Source: Polyporus tsugae (taxonomy: Eukaryota; Basidiomycota; Agaricomycetes; Polyporales; Polyporaceae). From it: DNA of 64,000 bases. The notes beneath the pieces are model-generated. The model worked only from the letters and a program-made list of their open reading frames with translations, had not been told where the DNA came from and ran no database searches. Below are positions 37,179 to 49,000 of the stretch, in pieces. The position numbers were made by a program, and so were the translations under genes. The stretch is taken from positions 1,364,001-1,428,000 of the forward strand of contig JAHRBS010000009.1 in assembly GCA_024305745.1 (NCBI GenBank), read 5' to 3'. Every line of letters starts with the position of its first letter. The stretch's first letter is position 1.

Positions 37179-37383
37179 TGTGAAAGAAACCAAAGCTCGA
37201 CGTCCGCGACGACGCCGAAAGCAAGGAGGAGCTTCAGCCTAAATTTCGTGCGCGCTCCCGTGACGTCGTTGGTCACGGGTGTGTCACACGAGGCGTCACA
37301 TCCCCTGCTACCGCTGCCGCAGACCTCAACGTCCGCCACAACGCCGTCTACCCCCCCCTCCCCCCCCCGCACCCTTCCTGACC
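37179..37383. promoter_or_regulatory. Bidirectional promoter between RRP6 and NUDT21
   Basis: Exactly 205 bp separate the two start codons of this head-to-head pair. The segment includes a near-pure C tract at about 37350-37370 (C on the NUDT21 sense strand) just upstream of the NUDT21 ATG and no TATA box. Both 5' UTRs must lie in it, so the genes very likely share promoter DNA. Confidence 0.7.
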
Positions 37384-38471
37384 ATGTCCAACACCATTGC
37401 GTTGTGAGCACCATCCTCTGTCCGCTAATTTGTAGGAAACTGACCTCCGTGCAGGTACCCCTTGTCCAACTTCACCTTCAGGTATGCCGGCCCGCTCAGC
37501 CCTCGCACGCATATACTCACGCGTTTTCCTGTATAGCACGAAGGAGGCTCAGCCAGAGGAGGACCCCTCGGTATCTGCGCGTCTGCAACGCCTACAGAAC
37601 AACTATGAAGACTTTGGTATGCGGAGGACAGTGGAGGGCATCCTCGTCGTGCACGACCATGGGCACCCGCATATACTCATGCTCCAGATCGCCAACGCGT
37701 TCTTCAAGCTGTACGTCCACGGGCCTAGCCCCATCCTTTTCCTTCGTATCTCCCGATGAAAGACGTCTCCGTGGGCCTGACTCAGTCATATTGCCGCATA
37801 CACAGGCCCGGCGACTACTTGAAGCCAGGAGAAGACGAAGTCGAGGGACTGAAGAAGCGTCTGGACGACCGACTGGCGCCCCCAACCGACTCCCGACAGT
37901 TCAATGCGTCGCATGGTGTGGATAACGAGTGGGAGATTGGCGACTGCCTCGCGCAGTGGTGGCGCCCGAACTTCGAGACCTTCATGGTGTGTGCTCTCTC
38001 GTCCATCCAATTCCCATGTCTCCACGGTGCAACTGTCAATGTCGCCGGAACTCACGTCATGTATGTTATGTCACACAGTACCCATTCATTCCTGCGCACA
38101 TCACCAAGCCAAAGGAGTGCAAGAAACTGTTTCTCGTGCAGATGCCAGAACGCAGTAAGTGGGGCTATCGCCTTAATGTTGAAATCGCGTCCTCACACCG
38201 ATGGGTGTCCAACAGAGGTGCTCGCTGTCCCCAAGAACATGAAGTTACTTGCTATCCCGCTTTTCGAGCTGTACGACAACGCAGCCCGGTACGTCCCTCA
38301 TCCATGGGCATACACGCACATTCCTGTGTGCTGACCTCCTACGATAGCTACGGACCTCAACTCTCCGCCATCCCACACCTTCTCTCTCGGTGCGTTCCTT
38401 TTCCTAGCGTGTACTTGGTCTATATGCGGACTGACTGTGAATGTACTAGGTACAACTTTATCTACCAGTAG
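37384..38471 (+). CDS. NUDT21: Cleavage factor Im 25 kDa subunit (CPSF5, NUDT21)
   Basis: Multi-exon gene. Tiny first exons 37384-37403 and 37455-37481 give MSNTIALYPLSNFTFS, continued at 37537 with TKEAQPEEDPSVSARLQRLQ. Next come FGMRRTVEGILVVHDHGHPH, ANAFFKLPGDYLKPGEDEVE, EWEIGDCLAQWWRPNFETFM, YPFIPAHITKPKECKKLFLV, VPKNMKLLAIPLFELYDNAA and a C-terminus with LSAIPHLLSRYNFIYQ at the TAG 38469-38471. The order and signature stretches match CFIm25 throughout. This Nudix-fold protein lacks the catalytic Nudix glutamates; it binds UGUA upstream of poly(A) sites and tethers the CFIm complex to pre-mRNA, controlling poly(A) site choice. It is transcribed divergently from RRP6. Confidence 0.95.
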
Positions 38472-39317
38472 AGTATCGCCACTGTTCACGCAGGCCCTAA
38501 AAGTATCGTTCTTCTCGGTCGGGCTCTCACGCATAATCCGTCGTAGCATGTTTTCTCACACTGTGTCGTTTTTGGCTGTGAATAGATATCCTCCATCGCC
38601 ATGTATGTATTGTACTAGCTCAGAAATGAATCTTGGACTGGCTACCGATCTCGTTCTCGCCGTTCCGGCTCCGGCCCAACAGTATAGTGGGGCATTCAGT
38701 ATGTGTAGACCTTCTGTTATCCCCATGACCTCCACACCGCTTCCTCTTCAAGCGTCGTCCTCAATCTTCTTGAGCATTGCTCACGGTGACCTTGAAGAAC
38801 TATCTATCAAAACCAGGTCGAACTTGAAGATCTCTGCGACAGCCGGGTGTACGTAGTCAACGCAGTGGCAGTCTTTCCTCATCCACGCAGTACTTACAAA
38901 TAATTCGTCACCGGTGTTCTTCTATCCATGTTAGCCATCTCGAAATCTAGTTCACCTTCTCAACAACTCGAAGCTGTCCGCACATGGGCCGGTAGTGCCG
39001 GCGCCAATCACAAGGCTCTCGTCCTACCCGACATAAAAGATCGACCACATTATCTCAGTGGAGGCCCGGACTTGCGTCCATGCGCCAATAGAAGCAATCC
39101 AAGGGTATGAAGAGCGGTGGATCCGATTATATAGTATGTCCCTAATAAGTATTATCACTACTCGACTAGACGCGAGGCTTCCTGACTATTCTAAAGTTTA
39201 GGCCCTAGGCCCGGCCAACGGTGAGGTACAATCGGTGCCCGCCCTGCCACGTCAAAGAAAGTCTGGGTATAAAACAACGCGAGCCACAGCTCCAGCTCCT
39301 CAATTGTCTCTTCGGAA
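38472..39317. other. Possible gene relic, unidentified
   Basis: Coding-like pieces occur on the plus strand after NUDT21. One frame gives AVRTWAGSAGANHKALVLPD and another, ending at TAG 39199-39201, gives VHAPIEAIQGYEERWIRLYS. They lie in different frames with a stop codon in the second upstream, and no start or splice set joins them. It may be a decayed gene or an unresolved short gene; the family is not recognised. Confidence 0.25.
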
Positions 39318-41319
39318 TCAGAAAGTTGCAAGGGTGTCGCAGTCCCCGATCTCCGGAGGACACCGGACCCACGACCGCAGTATGTCGCGGAGCGCGTTGA
39401 GCGAATTGATTCTACGGTGCGGGAGAGGCGCGAATAGACCCCAGGAGTCCTCCGAGGGAAGATGGGACACGGCCCAGAGGCTGTTGAAGGGAAACACGCG
39501 GGCCAAGAGTGCCTCCCTGCCGACGATGTCTTCAGGGGATCGGATGGGACGCATGAAACGGTCCAGGCGCAGAAGCTCGTAGCGGAACCCAAGCTCGAAC
39601 GTCTCCCATAAGATGCACGGTGCGACCCGAGCGTCCACGGCAGAAAGGCGACTCCGGTGCCACTCGACGTCTCCGGTGGCCGACTCGGGGCTCAGGTCCT
39701 GGTCGGCGAAGACGCGGCCGAAGATCTGCTTGATCTCGAAGGCACGCTTGCCGGCTTTGGTGGTGGAATTGGGGTCATCCGGCACACCGTTGAGAAAGTT
39801 TCTCCAGGACTGGGTGGCCACTTTCACCGCGCCCGATCCCGGAACTTGTAGCATGTAGAGCCAGATGGGCTGGGATCTGAGCCAGTTCAGAACGTAGCGT
39901 TGGAGGCGGACGAGGTCCTTGGGTCCGAGCAACAGCGCTGGCTCGGGGATCCAGTAGCCCCAAATATCGCGGGCAGGTTTAGCCTGGTCGGAACGATCCA
40001 CCGCTCGCATCGCAACGTCCCAACTCGGCAGACTGGGAGGCATCGATGCACGGAGTTGGTCCGGTCTTGTGCCAACAGGTTGTCTGCAAACCGAGAGAGT
40101 TTAGCATTTTTCAAACGCAAACGCTGTGAACACCGTGACTTACAAGGCATATATCTCGGCTTAGCTTTATCCTTTCGGAGACCTCGAGAGGAGGGACCCT
40201 CCCTCGCGCTGGAACCACGCCGCTGCCCGGACTGGAGTGCGGATACCCGGCCGTGATGTCCGTGGGGCTGTCGATCACGGCGCGGAAGAGTAGAGTAGTC
40301 GTCAGGGTCCACGATATTCGCTGTGGGTACTAGGGAGACGTCCCTATACGTTTGCGCGGCGAACATGACCGCCAAATGGTGTTCACCAGCCAGACCCTGG
40401 TAGATGCGCTCCTCGCCGTGAAACTTGGCGTGACACAAGGCATCCGTCCGGCTCGGGGCAATGAATGCGCGCACGCGAATACCAGAACTAACAAGATGAG
40501 ACGCGCGAACCAGCCAGACAGGAATGCCCAGGGCGAACAGCTCCTGAGCGACTTCAGGCTGCGAAGTCCACGCCCCCATCAGTTGCCTATTCACAGAAAT
40601 GGCTTGGGGACCGGAAGGCTGGCAGACACGGTCGTAGTAGGTCATGAATGCGGAGCATAACCTCCAGTAGCGACGTACCATCGTGACTTGCAACAGTTGG
40701 TCACGATAAGTAGCGCATATAGTGTGAAGCCGTTCCCAGGCCCGGGTCATCCAGGTTTCATAGGATCGCAAATGCGCAAGATCAACAGTCGACCGCATGG
40801 GAACGTATCCACGCGCTCTGGAGGACATGTCCCTTACAAGAGGCTCCAGGTAGCGGAGGAATCGAGGACAGAAGCGTCCGAATCCTCGGACGGGGGTATT
40901 GGGCAGGCAGATAAATAGTTCTCTGGAGGGAAGAACCCAGATCGCAGCCTGAGGGTGGGCGGCGGTCGCAACTCCCTTTGGAATGGCAGCGAGGTAGGCA
41001 AATCGCGGAGTGAAAACTTGGGGCCACTGCGTGGGATCATGTTTACCGAACACTCCATCGTCCCTCAAGTAAACTGAGCCGATGCCTTGGACAATCTCAG
41101 GGATGAAGGCCGCGTGGGGGTAGTTATGAAAAAAGCGTTGTCGGGCCCCCACGCTGCAACTCGGCCATCTGCAAAGTGACGGTTTCCATGTCTGAATAAA
41201 TCGGTAATTAGTACAATGTGACATGTGGAGAAGAACCAGGACCCGCCTACCTGCAACCAGGGATACCTGGGGAGGGCCTGCCATAATGGAGGATCGAAAC
41301 GACGAGGACGCGAAGTCAT
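39318..41319 (-). CDS. Uncharacterised Agaricomycete protein
   Basis: ATG 41319 is immediately preceded by an in-frame TGA. Exon 1 encodes RRFDPPLWQALPRYPWLQ; a 59 nt intron containing a TACTAAT-type branch site leads to the main exon (FHNYPHAAFIPEIVQGIGSV, FTPRFAYLAAIP, ELFICLPNTPVRGFGRFCPR, ERLHTICATYRDQLLQVTMV). A final exon begins near 40080 (SLPSWDVAMRAVDRSD, DIWGYWIPEPALLLGPKDLV) and ends DILRSWVRCPPEIGDCDTLA at TGA 39318-39320. The pattern of conserved Trp/Pro and PEPALL resembles lineage-specific mushroom proteins of unknown function that I have seen in this clade. No enzyme motif or membrane helix stands out. The junction near 40080-40145 is not resolved: the obvious GTAAGT/CAG pair puts the last exon out of frame, so there may be an extra intron or a frameshift. 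Confidence 0.55.
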
Positions 41320-42563
41320 TCATTCGCAATGCAGCTGTGGGGCAACGCATGCGACACTCCAGACTGCTATTAACCACCGACCACGTAGTAGTTGCGGACT
41401 TGCAAGTGCCATGCCAGCAATATTAATATTGCCAGCACGACATGTTCATCAAGCGCCCAGTGGTGGTACGGACCGGCCCGGCCCGGTCACCGCTCTCCCA
41501 AGTCCCGGGCCCCGAGCGGGCCTCCTGGGCTTCCTCCTCCTCCTCCCCTTCTAGCTAAGTTCCTTCCGTTGGATTTTGCGCGCGTTGTGCGCCACTTTCC
41601 CATCAACATCAACCTCACTATTGCGCCCCGTTGACCAACCCTCTCGTAACGACCTGCGCGCGGCCCTCAGCAAGAGCTCGACGCAGTGCCTGCCCATAAC
41701 AAGTGAAAATCACGACCCCTACAACGATTGAAACGTTTGTCTCATCCGCAATGTTGGTATCATCGTCTTAACGGTCGTTCTTGACATCAGCCAACCCTTG
41801 TCTCTCCCCTCGTCTGGAGATCTGTCCCCTATAGCCTGTAGCCCGTGAATCGATCAAACTCATGTTCGATCCGGACCCGAGGGACTGGGATGCGCTTCGC
41901 GACGCACTCGTAGTTAGTGCTGTCGAACCCCGGAACGCAGTGGACCCCTACTCATGTCTCTCTAGACCAAAATCAGCTCCAAGTCCTAATTGTCGTAGTC
42001 ACGACATTATGGCTGTAGTACGCGATTATCAGGGTAGTATTCAATAAGCGATATCGATGCATCGAAGAAGTCTGCTGGCGGCTTTTCAAGTCGTCATCGG
42101 AAACGACCATCCGTCTCTAGACGATATATCAGCATTCATTCTGCGTGCCCCTTCCGCTGCGCAAACAGCCCCACCCAGCGTGTGCTCACGTACGTTCTAT
42201 TGCGCTCTCAGACACAACGGCTTTCCCTCACTTCCCTCTTCGGCGCCTTTACAGGATCCCCGACCTGTCTTGTTCTTCCCACCAGCCAGATCAGCTCGTC
42301 GCATTCTTCCCTCGCTCCCAGCTTCCGCTGCTGCGGCGCTATATCCAGCGGGCGGGTGTCGACAGCTTGCCATCCGCGTGAACGCGGGGTCATCGCGACG
42401 GCTGCTCACCGCAATTGCTCAAGTAAGTCCGACGATCCCCAGGCTTTCCGTTTCGCATATCCCTGGTCAAGTCCCGGTTCCCCTCCCAACCCTGGTTCCC
42501 TCAGCCTGGTCAATGTCCCCAGGAGCCCTGGTTTCCGCGGCCTGAGCTTGTCCTATTGCCACC
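41320..42563. other. Upstream region of the minus-strand gene and of the membrane-protein gene
   Basis: About 1.2 kb between two divergent genes. Frames at 42.06-42.56 kb are proline/serine-rich and lie in pyrimidine-rich DNA just before the next ATG; they look like 5' UTR rather than a gene. Nothing else is supported. Confidence 0.4.
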
Positions 42564-44380
42564 ATGTCTTCGGTCTCCTCGTCCACCGTCTCTGGCTCGT
42601 TGTCGTCGTCGCCGTCAGCCTCGTCCTCGATTTCGTCCGTTTTCACCTCGCCTACGCCGCCGCCCCAGCGTCCTGACGGTCCAGCGCCCACCAGCCCCGC
42701 CGGCAACGGAAGTAATGGAAACGGCGGTAATCAGAACAGCTTTGGGCCCCCTCCTCAGCTGACGTCATCCGCGTCCCTCTACTGTACGTCCCATTACCAG
42801 TCTGCGCTCGAGTGATGATGGATGGAGCGGTTGCTGAGCGACGATACGTTTGCTGTCCGCAGTGTACACTTTCCTTGGTGAGTGGCAAATCCCCAGACCC
42901 ACATTCTCTCACATGCCCGACTGGGTACGAATTGGGCGTTTACCGAGGCGTGGAATGCTGGTGAGACATTGCGACAGCATTGCGAAGAGCTTCACCTTCC
43001 GGGCGAATCGGACGCGTCCCGTTGGCTTGGCGTGCTCCGTCGAGTCCGGGACTGGACTGCGAGCGGGGACGTTCGAGTGCGACTCGTGTCGAGGACCTGC
43101 CGTACGCACTGCGCTCATCGAGTTTCGACGAGAACGCGGGATGCCGGTATAGATACTTGCTGGGGTGCTCGTCGTTTCGGATTGCTCCCTCTGATCCCAA
43201 TGCGCCGCTGCGATCCCCCCTCCTCCCTTTAACCCCCGTCTTGCTCCCTCTCCTCCCTCATCCTCCCCTTCACGACCCCCGTTTACGTTTCACGACCCCA
43301 GATTGATGTCCTCTCATGGCCCCCTTCCCGTCTGCGTCAGAGTCTACGTCTACGTCCACATCCACGCCTTCGCCCACGCACACACCAAAACCAAGCATGT
43401 CTTCTCTAACGCGGATCGCTCTGATTGTCATTGTTGTAGCCACCATCGTCCTGCTCTTAATCGTTTCCATAACGATAGTCGCACGATCTTATGCCCTGCG
43501 GAGACGACAACAGGCCATGATCGCTGAGGCAATCGCGAACGGGACATATGTGCCGCCGAAGAAGCCAGGAGTCGGAGAAAAGCCGAAGATGTACGAGATA
43601 TATATAGGCGACGAGGAGACCCAAGAGCAGGGCGGAGGAGGGGAACCGTCGGTCGAGAGGGAGAAGGGGAAGGAGAAGGAGCCGGAGCGGTTCGGCGACG
43701 AGCTTGTTGTGGATTGGGACAGAATAATGGTGCGTGTGTGGTCCCCATCGCGTGGATGATACAGTGCCGACGCGAATGTCATCTAGCCTGTCGCGTGCAG
43801 GTGGCTAAATGTTCCGGACAACTCGCAAAGTTCTGCCCCAACGGCTACGGCTGATTCCGCACCTACACCGACGCCAGCAGCGACACCCCGGAGACTCTCT
43901 CGCCTCTCGCTCTCAACTTTGTCGAGGTTGCGCATGTCCGGTGGTGGTCATGACCAAGCCCCCTCCCCCGTTCCCCCGCCATCCGAACCGCCTGCCTCCC
44001 CAACGGCGGACCGGTCAGACCCGCGCTTTTCTCTCCTGTCAACAGAGAAGCCGTCTCTGACGCCAGAGCCCCCCGAGGAGAAGGTCCGCGTCTCCGTCCT
44101 CATCAGCATGCCGTTCGCCGATCCCTCGAGGAAGAGGAAGTCGATGGCGTCCGCGTTGACCTCGACCTCGACCTCAACGTCTGTATCTGCAGCCGAATCT
44201 GAGCTGCCATATGTGGAGCTTGGCACAACGGAGGTATCGGCAGGGAGTTTGCGCTCAAGTCTGGAGGTACCTGCGGCGTTCTCTTCGGATTCGGCGGCGG
44301 TGGCGGCAACAAGGGCTGCGGACGTAGACGAGCGGAGGGCACATCCTCCGCCGGCGGCTGGGTCGTATATGAATGTGTAG
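42564..44380 (+). CDS. Single-pass membrane protein with low-complexity flanks
   Basis: Four exons (42564-42783, 42863-42877, 43440-43729, 43787-44380) are in phase and give 372 aa. The N-terminus is a Ser/Pro/Gly/Asn-rich stretch (PQRPDGPAPTSPAGNGSNG). A 15 nt micro-exon supplies most of LYLYTFL, which runs into the transmembrane helix ATIVLLLIVSITIVARSY and a basic stop-transfer ALRRRQQ. Then come AIANGTYVPPKKPGVGEKP, YEIYIGDEE and a long Ser/Pro/Glu-rich cytosolic tail ending in YMNV. The arrangement matches uncharacterised Agaricomycete proteins with the same TM-RRR-NGTxVPP block. No enzymatic motif is visible. Intron 2 (42878-43439, 562 nt) is unusually long. With no signal peptide, a type III topology with a short outside N-terminus is likely. 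Confidence 0.72.
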
Positions 44381-45995
44381 GTTATGAAATTGACACTTGA
44401 ACGATTGACTTAAAGGCGTTGCTCGAAGAGTCGCATCGAGACCTCAGTCCCGCGCGTCTGATGTGAGTAGATTGTTCATACACAGACCTCAGAAGGCATA
44501 TCGACTAATCATGAATCTTTCTGCCGCAGTACAGTGACTAGTTGCGAGAGAGCGGTCATCGTGGACACGATCACTTTCACCCACTGGCAGTATAGTCCCG
44601 GCCGTGCCCCCAGAAACCGTCTGGAATCCTCTATCTGAGTTCCTATATGGAACACTAGTACTGTTTTCGACTCAGGTCGCCCGAGTATTTCAGTGTTGTC
44701 CGACTGGGGTTGCATGACTGGCACTTCGCTGCCCTCGAACATGTGTTATGATTTCACAAGATTGAAGAGGATCGACAGTCGAGCGCCCTCTCGAGACAGT
44801 TAGAACCCCGGATCAGACGGAGTCGGGACTCGGGGAGTGCTCATGATGCAGATCGTCCCTCCTGCCTGACCCCTGCATGCAGGAGCGGCTACTCAACTAC
44901 TCACTATTTGGTTCTTATTTATCTGATAATCATCGTGTCTGAATCATACAGCATGACTCCGTGGGCGACAATCATGGCCACACATGGTGCTTGCGTCACG
45001 ACACGGTGAGCGAGGTGCGTCCGTCCGTGTGGTCTTGTCTGCATGGGCTCTTTCCGACGGACGCTTCTTACGCAGCAGTATTCGGTTTCGCAAACGTGTC
45101 GGGCCTCGGCTGAATGCCGGCGCCCATAACCTGGTTCCCCCCTCCCAACCACTGGGATCTTCTGTCTGCACCCTTTAAGTTGTCTTTGCTCATGATATCA
45201 TTACATAACAGGAAACCGTGTTGCCGACCGTGCCAATACGGCCAGCATTTGGACCCGATGGGCCTCCTTTGATGCATAGCAATATTCTGGTCGACAGTCA
45301 GTTTGCAGCGTGGATAATGCCATCCGGCTTGTCATCCCCATGACTTAATGTTGTTGGACGCTTGTTGTAGGTTCAAACGTTCACCACTCGCTCCGTAGGT
45401 ACCGTAATCGGACTCATGATATGGTAAGTAATGACTCTTGACCAAGTAAAATGACCATCCGATGGCGTGTGGAACGGTGATGACAGCTCTCGATTGGTTT
45501 GGCGGTACGTTCGTCGTCGAGGCTTCAAGTTGTCGAAAGTCGGCACTGATCAAAGGTCTCCTTACAAGTTCAGGTCGCCCACCCTCCGCACGTACGGTCC
45601 TGCCCATTTCAGGAGACTCCAACGACCGGCAACCATATCGCCGATCTATTTCTGATGTCAAAAACACTGCGACAAAACCGCAGCCGCCCCGAGTACAAAC
45701 GTAGCCTCCTCGGCTGCCGCCCCCGCATCCATTCGGCGTGACCATTTCGCCCTATCTAGTATGTGACGCCCGCAACGGCCTATCTAGAACACTTAGGCGC
45801 CATCATTTATTTCCCCTCCGACCTTCGGTTCGGTGTTGCAACCAAAGCCACGTGTTGTCCCTTAACCTTCACGGTGGATTATTGCCGGGCTTCTATTCCA
45901 GATCACAGCGATGGGTCCGCACTTTCTGTCATTTGCTCTGACGAAGGTGGGAGGTAGTTGCTTCTCAGGTCCAGTCGCGCCTCACATGGACCGTG
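44381..45995. other. Intergenic, no gene seen
   Basis: About 1.6 kb with no gene I can support. The longest frame (minus strand, 45332-45745) is in low-complexity DNA, overlaps plus-strand frames and has no known motif. The right end carries the promoter of the second NRPS-like gene. Confidence 0.4.
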
Positions 45996-46003
45996 TATAT
46001 AAT
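45996..46003 (+). promoter_or_regulatory. TATA box of the second NRPS-like gene
   Basis: TATATAAT lies about 86 bp upstream of ATG 46082, mirroring the TATA element of the paralogue at 27.1 kb. Confidence 0.55.
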
Positions 46004-46081
46004 GGTTGGCGTGAGTGCAGAGATGACACCAAGTCCGTCCGATATCTTCTTTCTGCCACTTACACACCGTTGAAGCTCAAG

Positions 46082-49000
46082 ATGCCGTTGATTGCTCAGG
46101 ACCTCCCCGCACACATCAGTTCGGACTTCCGTGTTCCACGGGAGCTTCTCAAGCGCGAAGACTCCACACTCTCACAACTCTATCATTGGAACGCGAAGGA
46201 GAACCCCAACTATCCTCTCTTCCTTTACCACGACCCCGCCAGCGCGAAGGTCGAGTATATCACCTACTCCTCGGCCAACGAAGCTATCAACCGTGCCGCA
46301 CGGTACTTGACCCATAGTGCGGGCAGGGAGTCTAACGCTCCCACAGGACTCCCTGTCATTGGTATTCTTGCCAATACTGGTGCGTCTTTCCACACAATTG
46401 GGAGACCTATCGGCGCTGATGTATCCCATGAACCAACAGATACTATAACCTACTTCTGTACGGTTGTCGGTGCGCTCCGCGCGGGGTGCTGTGCCTTCCT
46501 CATCTCAACGCGCAATGCACCCCCCGCCGTGGCCGATATGGCGAAGCGCACTGGGGCCACTCATTTTTTTGTCTCGCCTGACCTCCCTATGAGCGAACTC
46601 GCCGACGAGGCGATCAAGCTGCTTGCGGCCGACGGCGTGGATATCAAGAGGCACGGGATGCCGTTATTCGAAGACCTGTTCCCCGAGGTCAGGGACGAGC
46701 GCGGTTTGTACGAGAAGGAAGTCGAATTGCCGACCAGCTATAATGTTAAGGCATACAGCACGATAATGCACTCTTCCGGTACGCTGCGCTAAGCATTTCT
46801 GTTCAATTCACAAATTGACTGTCGTGTTTAGGGTCGAGTGGCCACCCCAAGCCTATCGGCTGGAGCCATCAACAGATCTTTTCGTTAGGATCGGAGCCAT
46901 GTATGTGCGCACACTGTTCTGGGTTGCGGACCTGTTGACTGACAGAATGTGCTTACAGTCAAGTGCAACATCAGTCTGAAGGGGACGGTCATGGGTGGCC
47001 ACGGAACGCCCATGTTCCATGGGCTAGGATCGTTCATGTACACTGGCGCAGTAAGTCCATACCCGGCAATGCCGGGGAATAACGTGTCGGTGCTCATGCT
47101 GTGCTTGTCAACCCTACAGCCAATCAACGGTTTTGTTGTAGCAGCATTCAAGCCTGCTTCGCCCCCTACGATTCCCACTCCCGACGCCGTCTGGCAAGGC
47201 ATTTCGAGGACAAGGTCCGACTTCTCATGGAGTGTTCCTTCGTTTATCGAGGTATGTACACGAGCGTGCGTCCGCATACCATGTATACTCATGACAACAT
47301 CGTCTTAGGAGTGGTCTCGCGACCCCGAGAAGGTGCTCTACATGAAGACGATGCGTGGTGTGGTAGGCTCTTACAGCCAGATTTCCTGCTGAGTACGATA
47401 CTCACATGAACGCTGCCTGTAGATATTCGGAGGCGCAGCATTGAACGACCAGGTCGGGAATGCGCTCGCTGCCCAAGGCGTGTCGCTATACACTATCTAT
47501 GGAGCGACCGAAGTGGGGCTGGTTAACACCTTTGCCAGACGTAAGCGAGTGTTTGCCACAGCTTGTGATAGTCCTTGTCTGCTAAATTGTCGTTGTAGCG
47601 AACCCGGGTATGGACTGGGCATACTGGTCCGTCACGGACAGTCTGAAAGGCGCCTTCCGCCCCACTGGCGACGGCACATACGAGGTCGTCATCCTCGTAG
47701 GTTTTCTCTGACCAATCATTCACACCCAATGTGCACTGATAACGACCGTTCCAAACAGTCCCCGCCAGAGCTCCCGCTCCCGGTTACGAACACCAAGGTC
47801 GGCGATCAAGATGCGTATGCCACAAGCGACCTTGCCGCCCCACACCCTACCCAACCTGGCTTGTGGAAGATCGTGGGGCGCGCGGACGAGCAAATTATCC
47901 TGTCCAACGGCGAGAAGACCAATCCGGTTCCGCTCGGTCAGTCCTCGCCTCGCATTCTGTCCCGAGTTTGGGGTCACGCTGACACATCGTGGTACGGTCA
48001 ACAGAAAAGATAATCAACGAGGATCCGCATGTACGCTCCTCTGTCATGTTTGGGCGAGGGAGGTTCCAGAACGGCCTCCTTATTGAGCCGAGCGAAGACT
48101 TCGTCATCGACCCGACGGACTTGAAGAAGGTCGAGGAGTATAGGAACAAGATTTGGTATGTTCATATATGCGCACGCACCACAAGTCCCGTTGCTCATGC
48201 TCATGTGTTAGGCCGACTATTGAGCGCGTGAACGAGTATGCTCCTCGGCACTCTCGCATCTTCAAGGAGGTCTGGGTTTTCGCCACGTCTCGCCTAGCAT
48301 ATAGCTGACCAGAAAACTCCAGATGATCCTTGTAACTCATCCCGCCAAGCCCTTCCAGTTCAACGCCAAAACTCTCCCCCGGCGCGGAATCATCCTCAAA
48401 GAGTACGATGAGGAGATCGAGGCGCTCTACAAGGAAGTTGAGAGCAGCGCGCAGGGCGAATTCGCCCAGCCGACCGCCTGGGACGAGGTCAGCACCCTTG
48501 CGTTCGTGCGCACCGTCGTCCAGGGTACGCTCGGCCGCACGCTGCCTGACGACGCGGACATCTTCCGGAACGGCGGCGACAGCCTCCAGTCAACCTGGAT
48601 CCGGAATACGCTCCTCCGCGCGATCCGCGAGACAAACAAGGACGCAGCGAATCGACTCCCCACGAACCTCGTCTTCAGCGCGCCCACGATCGCAGCGCTC
48701 GCCGCACTCGTACACAGTGTCGTCAACAGCTCCGAGGCGGCGGAGTCGCGCACCCCGCAAGACCTGTGGCGGTACGTTGAGCGGTACTCCGTGGACCTTC
48801 CTGCCCGCCCCGCGAACCTCGTCGAGCGCATCACCGGCGAGAAGGACATCGTTGTCATCACGGGCACCACCGGCGGGTTCGGATGCGACGCGCTCGAGCA
48901 CCTACTGCGCGACGAGACCGTCGAGCGCGTGTACGCGTTCAATCGGAAGGGTACGGACGTATTGGAGAGGCAGCGCAAGCAATTCGCCGCGCGGGGGCTC

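Noticed and set aside
45332..45745. 137-residue minus-strand frame
   Set aside because: Low-complexity, no motif, overlaps other frames and has no splice or promoter context.
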